Shown here one piece after another: positions 1 through 11,299 of a DNA stretch of 64,000 bases (the first letter of the stretch is position 1; every line of letters starts with the position of its first letter). Origin of the DNA: Zygnema cylindricum (taxonomy: Eukaryota; Streptophyta; Zygnematophyceae; Zygnematales; Zygnemataceae); the NCBI GenBank assembly GCA_037447655.1, contig JBBHKE010002698.1, positions 236,782-300,781 on the forward strand, written 5' to 3'. The notes below the pieces were generated by a model. The model did no database searches. It worked only from the letters and a program-made list of their open reading frames with translations, and had not been told where the DNA came from. The translations under genes and the position numbers were made by a program.

Positions 1-796
1 CGTCAAGTTGACCGGTAGCGGTCAGCTTTATCCTAATAGACTAGGACCAATGCTAAGTACTATGGTATGTGATAGATATATATTTAGTTTGCGTGACTAA
101 AATTCATTTAACTAGAACTTTATACGGCGTACATAGATTCAGTTTTATAAAGTACGTCGTACGACGCTAATTCGAAACGGATACCACGCATTTTATTTCG
201 ACATCGGAACAAATATCACGCAAGCATTTATTACGGCTAAGATTGCGTTTGGCACAAAATCCAACGGCGCACATCATCGCCGAAATCCCGGAGTGGTCAT
301 TTTGGCGTTTTGTGACGTGGCATGACCTGGAGCCACGTGGAGAGATGACATTCGGTCATAGGAATTCCGAGGAATGTACGGACGAGTGAAAAGCGGACAC
401 GCGTCCACTTAATAGCCTTGTCGTACATAGGCCGTACAAAAGGTACATCGGCAGTAGTACTTTTGTGTACGATACAGTAATCTGATTGGTCCGTACTTCA
501 GTAGATAGGAGTTATTAGAGAGAATCAGGACTTAGAAAATTTAGGTAGGTAGTCATCTCTCCCTTTGAGAGTTTGTACAAATTGGCATTTTTACTACCTC
601 ATAACTTATCGCCTGGTTGGCCGTTTTCAGTGATTCTTTTTGCTACGGACTCAGGGGAGTCCAGGCTACACAGGGGTGCATTCAAATTGTCAGTTTGCCT
701 TCTGAGGCAGAAGTGGTTGTGGCTTAAAGTGGGTTAGTTAAATACTATCTAGAGGCTTCCTGTATTCTATAGTCCAATGGAGGACACAGAATTGCA
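1..796 (+). repeat. 5' LTR of copia-1 (3' 796 bp only)
   Basis: It matches 5376-6171 base for base over long stretches and ends in ATTGCA, followed directly by the primer-binding site. The LTR start (TGTTGAAATT in the 3' copy) lies outside the window. The LTR is rich in GTAC motifs. Confidence 0.9.
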
Positions 797-811
797 GGTT
801 ATGGGCCCACC
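797..811 (+). promoter_or_regulatory. primer-binding site, half initiator tRNA-Met type
   Basis: The 15 bases GGTTATGGGCCCACC sit directly after the terminal CA of the LTR. They are the reverse complement of the anticodon stem-loop of plant initiator tRNA-Met (loop GGGCCCAUAACC, recalled from memory), not of its 3' CCA end. Drosophila copia uses the same kind of internal site, primed by a cleaved 39-nt half tRNA. The same site follows the LTR of copia-2 at 34283. Confidence 0.8.
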
Positions 812-1860
812 CTCTAGGGTGCCACCTTTAATGGATCTGGGTTCATCTATTGGGAAGCCATGATGATGGGAGCTTTGTGTGAAAAACGATACTGGGGTAT
901 CGTCAGTGGACAAGTGAAACGTCCACCTTCGCGAACTCCACCAGGATTTGGGGGAGTAAGGTTTTCTGCAACAACGGCTGCCTCAGCGAAGGAGGCAGAT
1001 GATGGGGACAGTAGTGTGTCCGAAAAGGAGAAAGGGAAGGAGACACCCCTCACTCCTATTGCCACAGTATCGGGAGCGGCGACCGTGAAGACCGTGGAGA
1101 ACGATACTCAAATGTGGGAGGATGTAAACATGGCTGCAAAGAACTTCATTCTAAGGCACCTCACTCAAGGTTTGGCCACTCCTCATCTTCACATTTACAA
1201 GGCCGAGGAGTTGTGGGAGAGTGTGGTGGAGATTTATAGAGCTGGAACTATTCAGGAGCTCCAGTTGGCTGAGCAAAAGCTATTGAGTTACACTTACAAA
1301 GGAGAAAGATGTAAGATTACTGTAATGATCTTTCTCCTTTGTATATGGAAATGGAAAGTGCCGGGTGGACAAGTACAATGAAAATGAAAGTTAACACCCT
1401 TATCATGAAATTACCAGATGAGTTCGAAAACATAGTGTACCGAGTACAGGGATTGCCTGATAGTTCATGGAAATGGAACACAGTAGTCATGATGATACTT
1501 GTGCAGGAAAACACAATGGAGATTAGGAGAGGAGGAAAGAGCATTCAAGCTCTAGCAGCAAGAGGGGACCGATGGGGGAAGGACCCGAAGAAACCTTATA
1601 GAGGGGAAAAAGATCATTCTAGAGGACAGAGGCCCCCAAAGGGTCTTTGTCATTATTGCAAAAAGTAGGGACACTTTATCGCAGATTGTGTCAAGCTATC
1701 AGAGCTGAGGCTCCAAGAGAACCGTGGAGGGGGTCTTCCGGAGGGAAGAAAAAGGCACTTGTGGTTACAAAAGTGTCAGGAGAAACCGAGGATGAGTCCT
1801 CTGAGGAGGATGGGGAGATTCTTCTTTACGAGAGTCTGGAGGAGAAGGAGATTCCTCGGA
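801..1860 (+). pseudogene. copia-1 gag (capsid and zinc knuckle), frameshifted
   Basis: Gag coats the retrotransposon RNA and builds the cytoplasmic particle. Just after the PBS, the frame at 827 shows the copia gag start FNGSGFIYWEAMMMG and then YWGIVSG. The capsid region continues over two frames (860-1381, 1339-1668) with the typical stretch about MKLPDEFENIVYR. A CX2CX4HX4C zinc knuckle lies at 1648-1689 (CHYC, GHFIADC), but a TAG at 1666-1668 falls inside it. The likely start is the ATG at 801, inside the PBS. A one-base loss near 825 separates it from the capsid frame; copia-2 keeps the two in frame. Confidence 0.85.
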
Positions 1861-1889
1861 GGCAGAAGTGTGCCCTTGGAGCAATCTGG

Positions 1890-4800
1890 GAAGCTCCACA
1901 GGAAGGATGGATCATCGACTCAGGTGCATCCATGCATATGTGTCGTGATAAAGAACTCTTCACTAAGTTAAGAAAAATTCCTACCGTAGAGATAGAGTAT
2001 GGGGATGGGAGGGTGGTTACTACAGATCTTGTGGGATCAGTAGATTTGATAGTCTTAGTGGAGGGTAAGACTTCTATACTTACATTCTCAGATGTACTTT
2101 ACATTCCTTAGCTGAGTAAAAATCTTGTCTCTACGTCTGTGTTAGATGACAATGAGTTTGATACCTTAACTAGAAAGGGAGTCTTTACAGCTAAGTATGG
2201 GGATGAAATTTACTTCACAGCAGATAAGGGTAGCCAAGGAATGTTTAGGCTTAATCTGAGTAATGAAAAGAAGAATGCTTACTATGTTGGTGTTCCTAAG
2301 ATGATGATTTGGCATAAGCGGTTGGGGCATGTGCATTTTGATAGGTTAAGGGAAATGAAAAAAGTTGGGGTAGTAGATGGCATTCAGTTTGGGGATAATG
2401 AAATGATGGATGGTTGTAGTGGTTGTGCTCAAGGTAAGGCTCATAAACTTCCCTTTCCCAAAGCCACGATATATAGAGGTGAGAGTGTGTTAGATTTGGT
2501 CCACACAGATATTTGGGGACCTGGAAAAGTACCTTTGGTTGGAGGAAAGAGGTTTATGATGACAGTAACTGATGACTGGTCTAGATACTCTAGAGTCTAC
2601 TTTGTGAAAACAAAATCTGAAGCATCAACTTACTTCAAAGAATATAAAGCTTGGAGTGAAAAGTTGCATGAAACCCCCATTAAGAGGATAATGAGTGATA
2701 ATGGGGGGGAATATACCTCTAACGAGTTTGAGGAATATCTGAGAGATGAGGGAGTGCAGCACCAGAAAACTGTACCATATAACGCGGAACAAAATGGGAT
2801 AGCTGAGAGGCTGAATCGAACACTAGGAGATAGTGTACGCAGTATGTTGGCTGACAAGAAAATAAGAAAGAGATTTTGGGCAGAAGCAATGAACTGTGCC
2901 AACTACATCAAGAATAGAGTCCTTACCTCAGCTGTAAAGGGAGTGACACCTTAAAAGATATGGGTTGGAAGGAAACCAGATATCCACACCTTAAAGTATT
3001 TGGTAGCCAAGTTTACAGTCTTGACACGGATAGGAAAAACTGGAAACTAGATGCTAAGGGAAAACCTGGATACTTTGTGGGATATGATGAGGATGTTAAG
3101 GGATATAGAGTCTATGACTTAGCAAAGAAAGATATCATTCTGGTCAAACACTTAGTTGTCATGGATGAAGGGAAGTCATTTGACCCCTTCAAATATACAA
3201 AGAAGATAAGGATCAGATTTGAGTCCGAAAGTGATGAGAATTCGGTCGTTCCCGAAAGGGACATGAATGAAACCGTGATTACAGATTCAGGGGAGATCCA
3301 AGATACAGGAGACTCACCAGAAACCTCACATACTCCTATGGACTTCGAGGAGATAGAAGAAGCGGGACAAGAACCGGTTTCCATGGACAGGGGAGCCGAT
3401 GAGACAGTGAGAAGAAATCCAAGACTTCCATCCATTCCAGCTTCGGAGTTCGAGAAAGCAAGGAGGAGCAGCAAAAGGATACATGAAAAACAAGCTGCCC
3501 ATAAGGTAACTAAGCTATCTCATTAGATGAGCCTCAGTCTTACTTAGAGGCAGTGAATAGTCTAGAGAAAGAAAGATGGATTAGAGCCATAAATGATGAG
3601 ATGGATTCTATCATGGAAGCAAATACTTGGGAACTAGCGGATTGCCCTCCAGACCGAAAACTTATTGGATGTTAATGGGTATTTAAACTAAAACTGAACC
3701 CAGAAAATAACAATTGAGAGGTATAAGGCTCGATTGGGAGCGAAGGGGTTCACCCAAAAAGAGGGGATTGACTATGAGGTGACCTTTGCTCCAGTTGTTT
3801 GGTTCCCATCGGTAAGGATTCTCCTCAGTCTGGCCGCAGCGGAAGACATGGAAATATACCAGATGGACATTAAGACTGCATTTTTTAATGGTGTGTTAGA
3901 GGAAGAAATTTTTATGAGGCAACCCGAGGGGTTTGTGGAAGAAGGAGAAGTGAGCAAAATCTGCAGGCTCATAAAGTCCTTATATGGACTGAAACAGGCT
4001 CCTCGACAGTCGAATAAGAAACTAGATGAGTTTCTCACCGATCTGGGATACATCCGGATCAGCTCTGACCATTCTATCTAAATGTTTGAAGATGAGAATG
4101 ATGTCATTTTTATTGCAATATATGTGGATGATCTGCTTGTGTTAAGTAAGTCTTTGGAGAATATCAATAGGCTAAAGAAAGATCTTAGGGACAGATTTGA
4201 TATGAAGGATTTAGGGGAGGCAAAATATATTTTGGGGATCCAAATGGAGAGAGATAGGGGGAAGAAGATTATCAGACTTACTCAGAAAGAAACAATAGGT
4301 AATATGCTTGAAAAATGCCATATGGAAAATGGTAACAGTTGTACCACTCCCATGGACTTGAAAAAAATAATTGATGGGAGTGTAGAAAGAGGAGTGATGA
4401 TCTTAGATGATCAGATGAGTCCAGAGGAGAGAGAGTTTATGAAGTATATCCCTTATAGACAGGTCGTAGGAAGTTTAATTTATTTTATGAACTGTACCAG
4501 GCCGGACATAGCGGCAACAGTTGGAGTACTCAGTAGGAGTCTTAATGATCCTAGGTAGAGAGACTGGGAGGCAGCCAAGAGAGTCATGAGATATCTGGTT
4601 AGAACCAGAGAATTATAGTTGCATTTGGGAGGGGAGCACACTGATATCACCACTTGGATTGATGCCAATTATGGGGATGCACCTATGAGAAGATGCACTT
4701 CTGGATATGTTTTGTATGTGGGGGAAGGAGCTTGTTGTTGGAGCAGTAAGCAACAAAAGGTAGTTGCTGTCTACTATGGAGGCTGAGTATATGGCGTCTT

Positions 4801-5060
4801 GTTCTGCTGTAAAAGAACTAATGTGGGTGAAATCATTGTTACAAGAACTCGGATTTATAAAGGAGGGAGTGCATGAAATATTTTGCGATAACCAAGCTGC
4901 AATTGCAATTGCAGCCAATCCAAAACACCATTTCAAAGCAAAACATATGGACATCAGATTGAGCTTCGTAAGAGAAAAAGTTGAAAATAAAATTTTAATC
5001 TTGTGTATAGACCTGATGAAGAAATGGTGGCTGACATGATGACCAAACCTGTGCCCTCTC
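1890..5060 (+). pseudogene. copia-1 pol (protease, integrase, RT, RNase H), broken
   Basis: Domains run in Ty1/copia order. Protease: WIIDSGASMHM near 1910, where DSGA is the catalytic Asp motif. Integrase (2139-2954): HHCC finger (HKRLGH, CSGC) and a D-D-E core in HTDIWGP, MSDNGGEY and NGIAERLNRT. A charged linker and the KVFGS region follow (2960-3526). RT (about 3550-4558): MDIKTAFFNG, SLYGLKQAPR and the YVDD box at 4121-4132 are all intact. RNase H (about 4610-5060): WIDANY, STMEAEY and FCDNQAA keep the acidic triad, and the usual ADMMTKP tail is present in a shifted frame near 5027. Stops and frameshifts interrupt it about eight times. Many stops are TAG where relatives have Gln, suggesting C-to-T decay. 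Confidence 0.92.
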
Positions 5061-5119
5061 CTAAACTAAAATATTGTCGGGAAAAATGCGGGTTGAAAGA
5101 AAAAATAAAATTAGACTAG

Positions 5120-5132
5120 AAAATAAGGGGAG
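5120..5132 (+). promoter_or_regulatory. polypurine tract of copia-1
   Basis: The purine run AAAATAAGGGGAG lies directly before TGTTGAAATT, the start of the 3' LTR. It is the expected plus-strand primer. The same tract precedes the 3' LTR of copia-2 at 36284. Confidence 0.8.
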
Positions 5133-6171
5133 TGTTGAAATTTATAGATTTCTAGAGTATTTTCTAGGTTTAAATATGTTTTTATAAAAGGAAAAGAAAA
5201 AGGACGGACAGCCTGCCTCCACCTCCGCTCTCTAGCTCCCATACTTGTTGTAGTCACTGAAGGTAAGAGAGAGAGGTTGATCCATGGCTGCCTTAGTTCA
5301 ACAAACAACTATTTTTAGTGGGTTACTAAAAATATACTTGACGGACCAGAGATTTGATCCCGGTACTTGCGGTTAGTCAAGTTGACCGGTAGTGGTCAGC
5401 TTTATCCTAATAGACTAGGACCAATGCTAAGTGCTATGGTATGTGATAGATATATATTTAGTTCGATTGGATAAAATTCATTTAACTTGAACTGTATACG
5501 GCGTACATAGATTCAGTTTTATAAAGTACGACGTACGACGCTAATTCAAAGCAGATACCACGCATTTTATTTCGACATCGGAACAAATATCGCGCAAGTA
5601 TTTATTACGGCTAAGATTGCGTTTCACATAAAATCCAACGGCGCACATCATCGCCGAAATCCCGGAGTGGTCACTTTGGCGTTTTGTGACGTGGCATGAC
5701 CTAGAGCCACGTGGAGAGATGACATTCGGTCATAGGAATTCCGAGGAACATACGGACGAGTGAAAAGCGGACACGCGTCCACTTAATAGCCTTGTCCTAC
5801 ATAGGCCGTACAAAAGGTACATCGGCAATAGTACTTTTGTGTACGATATAGTAATATGATTGGTCCGTACCTCAGTAGATAGGAGTTATTAGAGAGAATC
5901 AGGACTTAGAAAATTTTGGTAGATAGTCGCCTCTCCCTTTGAGAGTTTGTACAAATTGGCATTTTTTACTGCCTCATAACTTATCGGCTGGTTGGCTCTT
6001 TTCAGTGATTCTTTTTGCTACGGACTCAAGGGAGTCCACGCTGCACAGGGGTGTAGTCAAATTGTCAGTTTGCCTTCTTGGGCAGAAGTGGTCGTGGCTT
6101 AAAGTGGGTTAGTTAAATACTATCTAGAGGCTTCCTGTATTCTGTAGTCCAATAGAGGACACAGAATTGCA
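5133..6171 (+). repeat. 3' LTR of copia-1, 1039 bp
   Basis: It starts TGTTGAAATTTATAG after the polypurine tract and ends GAATTGCA. Comparison with the 5' copy fixes the right end: the two diverge exactly after ATTGCA, into the PBS on the left and into AAGTACATCGG on the right. Confidence 0.9.
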
Positions 6172-7150
6172 AAGTACATCGGTAGAAAGACAACCTGCGC
6201 CATAGGCTAACCCTTCTGCCACGCGAGATTTTAAGGCCTCACCGAAACTCGGACAAAAATCTCCTCTTCAGCGGGAAGGGGAGGACACAACAGGAGCTAA
6301 CAAAAAGGGGTTGGGTGCAGATCCACCAAGTAATTGAGTAGCCGCGTCCACTAAGCTTCCTACTCTTATATAGGTGGCAAGATCTTCCACAGTGGAGGCC
6401 GTGGTACAACCACAACCCGACAGGAGACTCCACATTTTCTTGGGACTAAACACTCCTCCTCCATCACCACCTCACGGTTACTCTCTTTCCCCTTCCTTCT
6501 CCCCAGCTGTAGTAGTCTGTGGGTCTCCGAATTCGCTTGTTCTTCCTTACAAATACACCGCATACTCACCTCCTAACCGCTGATCCCCATCCTCTAGTGC
6601 CGGAACGCCTCATTTCGAGGATCTCCAAAGGAGGCACAAGAGTCAAACACCGACACCCTTTAGGAGACAGACACCCTCTCCTCCAAGCTTCCAGCTGTCC
6701 CTTCTCCGCCGCTAGCCACCACCCGGGGGCCTCGACCTCGCTTGCACATTCCCTTGGTGGAGACAATGTTAATGGGAGAACCAGTATCTCCTGAATATAG
6801 ATGAGCCGACGATCTACCATCTTCTTAAAGAGCAAGATCTTCCTCAGTGGGAGAAAGAATCACTCCTGTCACTACAACCCTTCTTACTCGGGGAGGGACC
6901 GGTTCGAATCCTGAGATTCAAGACCCCAAAGAAGTCTCACCAGCTCAGTTTGCCTGTCCCACCAGACAGGCTTCACCACGGTTCCTCAGTACTACGGAGG
7001 AGGAAAAAAAAATGAGGACGTCTGGATCTTCACAGGGGAAAACTCTAGGATTGCTCTATTTGATTTCGAACTACTGTGGAAATGTTTCACACAATCCAAC
7101 CTTAACAAATACAGGGGGAGAGCAATACCACCGAATTTCGAAACAACTCT
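6172..7150 (+). other. gypsy leader region, no gene seen
   Basis: This 1-kb stretch separates the copia-1 LTR from the recognisable gypsy gag. It holds only short overlapping frames with no motif. A GGTTCGAATCC string near 6901 resembles a tRNA B box, but no tRNA fold surrounds it. An upstream in-frame piece of gag may lie in 6847-7170, joined to the capsid by a frameshift near 7170. Confidence 0.5.
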
Positions 7151-8640
7151 ATGGTCAATTATTTAGACGGAGGGGCATTGGCCAATTATAAGGAGCGTCA
7201 ACTCTTGTTGATGGCCCCCACTATCAAAATAAAAGATCTAGACTTAGACGCCGATGTCATTCAGGTAGCCGCCGAATTGGCCGCTGCCGCTGTAGCTCCT
7301 ATCACTACAACGTTCACTATGGACATAAAGCTGCATGCCCAAGGTAGGGCCTATGTAAATCAACTCAAAGCCGTACAAGCCGCCGAGGCCGCCACTCGGG
7401 TGATTGCTAACCCCACTCCCTCCACGACTCTTTTGGAAGCTTGGAGACTCCTTTATACAAAAAAAAACGAAACATTAATCAAGGAGTTCACGAACTTTCG
7501 ATCTTTGAAGAATGAAACTCCTCAAACTCTGTTCAACCGCCTCTCTAGCCTTTGTCAAAAGACCAAATTGTCCACCATTGATACGCCAACAATGGCCACC
7601 AAATACTATGTGGTTTTTCGAAATTCACTCGAGCCAATAGGGCAAGCTGCTCTGGAAAATTGGAGTACCAGTGAGCCTATACACGAGAAGAATCTTACTG
7701 CGCAAGAAATTTCACTGGCGACAATGAAGTTATATGATTATTTTGTCAACAGCGAGGCGAGAGAAAAGGCGGTTACGCGAAAAGCAAGAGCCAACTTTGC
7801 AGGTTTTGCGGGGGAGTCATCTCTCAGCGAAGAGGAACATACTGAACTTCAAGCTTTGCGGAAGGCTAAAGGGAAACAAGAAGCTTAAACTAAACCCGAA
7901 CCCGCAACGGGGGCAGATTAAAAAATATCTTTACAATTGCTTGAACTGCAACCAAACTGGTAACGGGTGGAAAAGATGCCCTATAAAACTCAACCCATAA
8001 CTCTTGATCAAGCAAAAGAGTTTGAGAAGGAACGTGCGAAAAGAACCTGGAGGCAAAAGGAACGCACGCAAGGAGGCAAAGGAGGGGACTGCATGCCGGT
8101 CACTGGAGACAGCTATAAACCTACTCCCGCTCTGAAACGACAAAATGTCTCAATCCCTGTTGAGACAAATCTGACATCCTAAATTTGATGATGCTCAGAT
8201 CTCAAATGAGCTAAGGGGGAAGTATACAACTGAGGGGTCGAAATGTGAGGCTTGTGGTTTCATGGGGCACAAAGAAGGGCAATGTTTCCGAAATAACGGG
8301 GTCCCAAAACAAATGCTGCAATACGCGGTGTCGAAGGGGAAACAACGGTTAATCCTTTGCCACTTCAACTTTTATATCCACTGGGACGCCGATCTCTCGG
8401 TGAACTAAGACCCAGTACAATGAAACAGGAGCATCTCATCCAAAAACAGAGCACTCAATTGGCCGCCTTGGCAGCAGAACTAGCTGCTCTCTGCTTGGGA
8501 TCTAATACTTGCACCCCTCGACCTCTAACGACAACTTAGAAACTGCAGAAACAAAAACAAGAACTGCTGCAAAAGTTGGCAAAGCTAGAACAACAAACCA
8601 TGGTGGGGGGTGATAACGATGACCTAATGGGATGGGATAT
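7151..8640 (+). pseudogene. gypsy gag (capsid plus two zinc knuckles), broken
   Basis: The 245-codon frame 7151-7888 has the look of a retrotransposon capsid: Ala-rich helices, then TLLEAWRLLYTKKNETLIKEF and TPQTLFNRLSSLCQK, which suit a Retrotrans_gag fold. Two knuckles follow. The first, near 7937-7982 (CLNCNQTGNGWKRC), has Asn in place of the zinc-binding His. The second, at 8242-8290 (CEACGFMGHKEGQC), is a complete CX2CX4HX4C. Stops at 7886 and frameshifts between the knuckles break the frame. The spacer 8640-9300 is Pro- and Glu-rich with no recognisable domain. Confidence 0.75.
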
Positions 8641-9300
8641 GGAGCCTACAAATGCTCGTCATGCTCAAACATTACTGTCAGGAGCCTAGAACGTTGGAGT
8701 AGGGGACAGTCGTAGGCAACTGAGCCATACAATGTCCTCCCAGAGAAAGGACAAACAGCTAATGTAACGAGGGGACCACAACCGCAAAGCCACTGGTCCT
8801 TTATCCTTCACACCCAGAGCAGTCATTTTGAACAGTGATATTGGGCTGGGCCTAAAGCCGACTCATCCACCTCCTCCAGCTCCAAACAAGCTTTTTCCTG
8901 GTTTCGAAGATTTTAAGAAACCCCAGCAGGAAAAAGATCCTTCAACCACTAAGACAGGTCATAAATGGTTCGACCGATACCTGGCTGAAAGACCAACCAC
9001 TGATCCTCCGATTACACCTCCAACAAGGAATTTTGACGAGGAAAGTGAGGAAGAAGGGGGGGGGAATGATGAAATCAGAAGACGACAATTCACCCATTTC
9101 ATCACCCAAAGCTCTCCCTCCTTCCTCCAAGCTGGCAGTAATGCTAGCACGGCACTTCATGCCCTACGCTCTGACTCATGTCAAAACGCTAGCCTCCTCC
9201 CACAATTTGCCCAAAGAAACACTCATACATGCATTAGGGGAAAAGATTCACACCAGGAGAGAAAGGGTTGTGTTGGTAGAACCACCCAGGACAAGCTTCA

Positions 9301-9888
9301 TTGCGGCAAAACCAAAAACTTATATGGCCAAAAGAGATTGTAAGGCCCTTGTCGGTTGCTCTTATTTTTAACAGGATGGGAAATTTTAAACTCAATGGAT
9401 ACGGCGGGTATCAGGATGCCATAGTAGAAACAAAAGCTCTCCCGAATATCATAACCACATCAGCATTACAACAAATGCCCGAAGACCTCTTGCCAAAAAT
9501 CAGTCTAAGTGACATCTGCCTGAGTACGGTCAGCAGTGGTAGCCAACCAGCATACGGCATCTTCAAGGCAATGAAAATCGAGTGTGCTGATGACGCGTGC
9601 CAATACGTACTTATTCAACTCCCCTTCCTAGTGGTGGATGGTAAGCAGTTTGAAATTTTGGTGGGTATGGCTACCTGGACCAGGTTGAACATTGAATTGA
9701 GCGTGTGGAAGGAACAAATTACAGTTTCAGACCGGGAGGACCCAAAGGGCACCAAAGTGTTCATCCCCTTAGATTTATGGAACCGGTGGAAAACAACTAT
9801 TCCGGTATCTAGATGCTATCCCGTATACTCTGCATCAACACTTTTGGAGCTGTTCAAAGACTCCACAGATATTGCAAACTACATATAG
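9301..9888 (+). pseudogene. gypsy aspartic protease-like domain, active site mutated
   Basis: This 195-codon open frame has the retropepsin outline. An N-terminal strand is followed by AIVETKALPNIITTSAL where families have A-x-x-D-T-G-A-x-x-N-I-I. Further on, LVVDGKQFEILVGMATWTRL matches the usual second strand pair. The catalytic DTG reads ETK here, so the enzyme should be inactive. It sits between gag and the methyltransferase, as expected for a gag-pol polyprotein. Confidence 0.65.
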
Positions 9889-10092
9889 CAATTCCCTATT
9901 TCCAAACAGTAGGAAAAAGAGTATTATAATAAATTGGTTCAGATGACCACACTTCGGCGGGAAGTGGACAAAAGCTTTGCCGCCATATCGTACGGAACAG
10001 CAAAGGTTCTCCTGTCAAAACTTTGGACAGTTTCTAAAAAAGGGAAAGACTTCGATCGACAAGTGGTGTCACTAGAGATCTCGCCCTCCGGA

Positions 10093-10990
10093 CTCAAGAT
10101 TCTATCATTATTTTCCGGTATCAGTTCCAAACCTAGAAGCTGACCTAAAAGCTGGATACTAAGTAGAAACATACTCGGCAGTCGAGATTGACCCGGACGC
10201 CCGTGCAGTCAGCGAGTATAGACTACAACAACTTCACCAACTTTACCCACAACAACCCCGGTATGTGCCATGTGTAACTCTCACCGCATGCTACCCCAGA
10301 ATGTGGACAACATTACAAATTCACATTTGGAAAAGCTGGGACAAGTAGATCTGGTGGTTGCTAGATGGCCATGCCAAGGGTATTCGTTAGCAGGACAGGG
10401 TAGGGAGCACCAGGATGTATGTAGCAGAACATTTTTCAAGATGACGCGACTGATAACAGAGATAAACAAACGTCAAGACACGCCAATGGGGTACGTCTTG
10501 GAAAATGTTCACACCACAGATGATAAAAGAAAATAGGTGGTTAGCGGCTGGAACTAGGTAACTCAAGTTCTGGGGACTCCCATAGTTTTTGACGCAGCTC
10601 AGATCGGATCAAGAGCCCACAGAGTTTGAGCTTACTGGACCAGCTTGGTTCCTCTTCCAATCCTCCAACACCTCTTGAAAACACAGGTTCAGGATCGTAG
10701 CCTCACTGTTGAGCAGATACTCGGACTAAGGCGAATGGCCACCCTCGTGACCAAAACTCACAAAGCACCCTTCTTCTATTACAATCATCTCGGGAATCCA
10801 CGGAAAGCCCTACCAACACTAGTATCATTCCCCAAAAGCCATCCTTATCGGAAAGGTGCCCCATAAATGATATTTGACAGCACAGCGACTACGTGGACAA
10901 CGCCAAGCATTGAAGAACATGAACGAGCATTGGGATTTCAACGAGGAACCACAGCAACACCAGGGTCTCAGTCTCTAAAAGGCGCAGTTT
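10093..10990 (+). pseudogene. DNA (cytosine-5) methyltransferase domain inside the gypsy pol, DNMT3/DRM-like
   Basis: It resembles the enzymes that move a methyl group from S-adenosylmethionine to cytosine C5. Conserved motifs appear in order over about 300 codons, in three frames. Motif I: LKILSLFSGIS at 10093. Motif II: YSAVEIDPDARAV at 10172. Motif IV: the catalytic Cys loop PCQGYS at 10369-10386, preceded by VDLVVARW. Motif VI: YVLENV near 10492-10509, followed by DKRK. Motif VIII: FDAAQIGSRAHRV near 10591-10626, then AYW. A motif IX-like stretch with ALPT and RALGFQRG lies at 10810-10950. The spacing of ENV to DKR and the AHR-x-R/x-YW block are closer to DNMT3/DRM enzymes than to MET1, CMT or bacterial enzymes. 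Frameshifts near 10140 and 10250 and stops near 10534 and 10627 kill this copy. Confidence 0.85.
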
Positions 10991-11299
10991 GATCGGGCAA
11001 AGTATGGATTTGAATGCAATTTCTTCGGTACTGCAACAATCTCTGGCATTCTCCAAACTACAATCTCTAAAGTCACGACAACATACCTTCAAGCTCCACA
11101 ATTCTTGGCCATGCAAGCTACTTTAGAGCTTGAGGGGGGGAGAAATGGAAGAAGAGAAAAATTCAAAAATTTTTAATCAAAGAGCACACTGAACCCAGGA
11201 GTTTCCTCAGTGGGGGGGGGGAGAAGCTCAAAACAAGAAATTGTCAGTAGCAGCGTTTTTGCATCCAAGCAAGGGATAGATCCACAAGAAGAGCTTAAA

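Larger units (their letters stand above)
1..6171 (+). mobile_element. copia-1, degraded Ty1/copia LTR retrotransposon (5' end outside window)
   Basis: Two copies of one LTR (1-796, incomplete, and 5133-6171) flank a 4.3-kb internal region that encodes gag, protease, integrase, RT and RNase H in Ty1/copia order. The LTRs align over about 795 bp with few differences, so the insertion is fairly young. Even so, the internal region carries several stops (TAG 1666, TAG 2109, TAA 2952, TAA at 3674, TAA 4079, TAG at 4555) and frameshifts near 825, 1350 and 2960, so it cannot encode a full polyprotein. The 5-bp target duplication cannot be tested because the left flank lies outside the window; the right flank begins AAGTA. 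Confidence 0.93.

Noticed and set aside
6891-6915. GGTTCGAATCC, a tRNA B-box-like string
   Set aside because: No tRNA cloverleaf can be drawn around it and no A box lies upstream; it sits in the gypsy leader.
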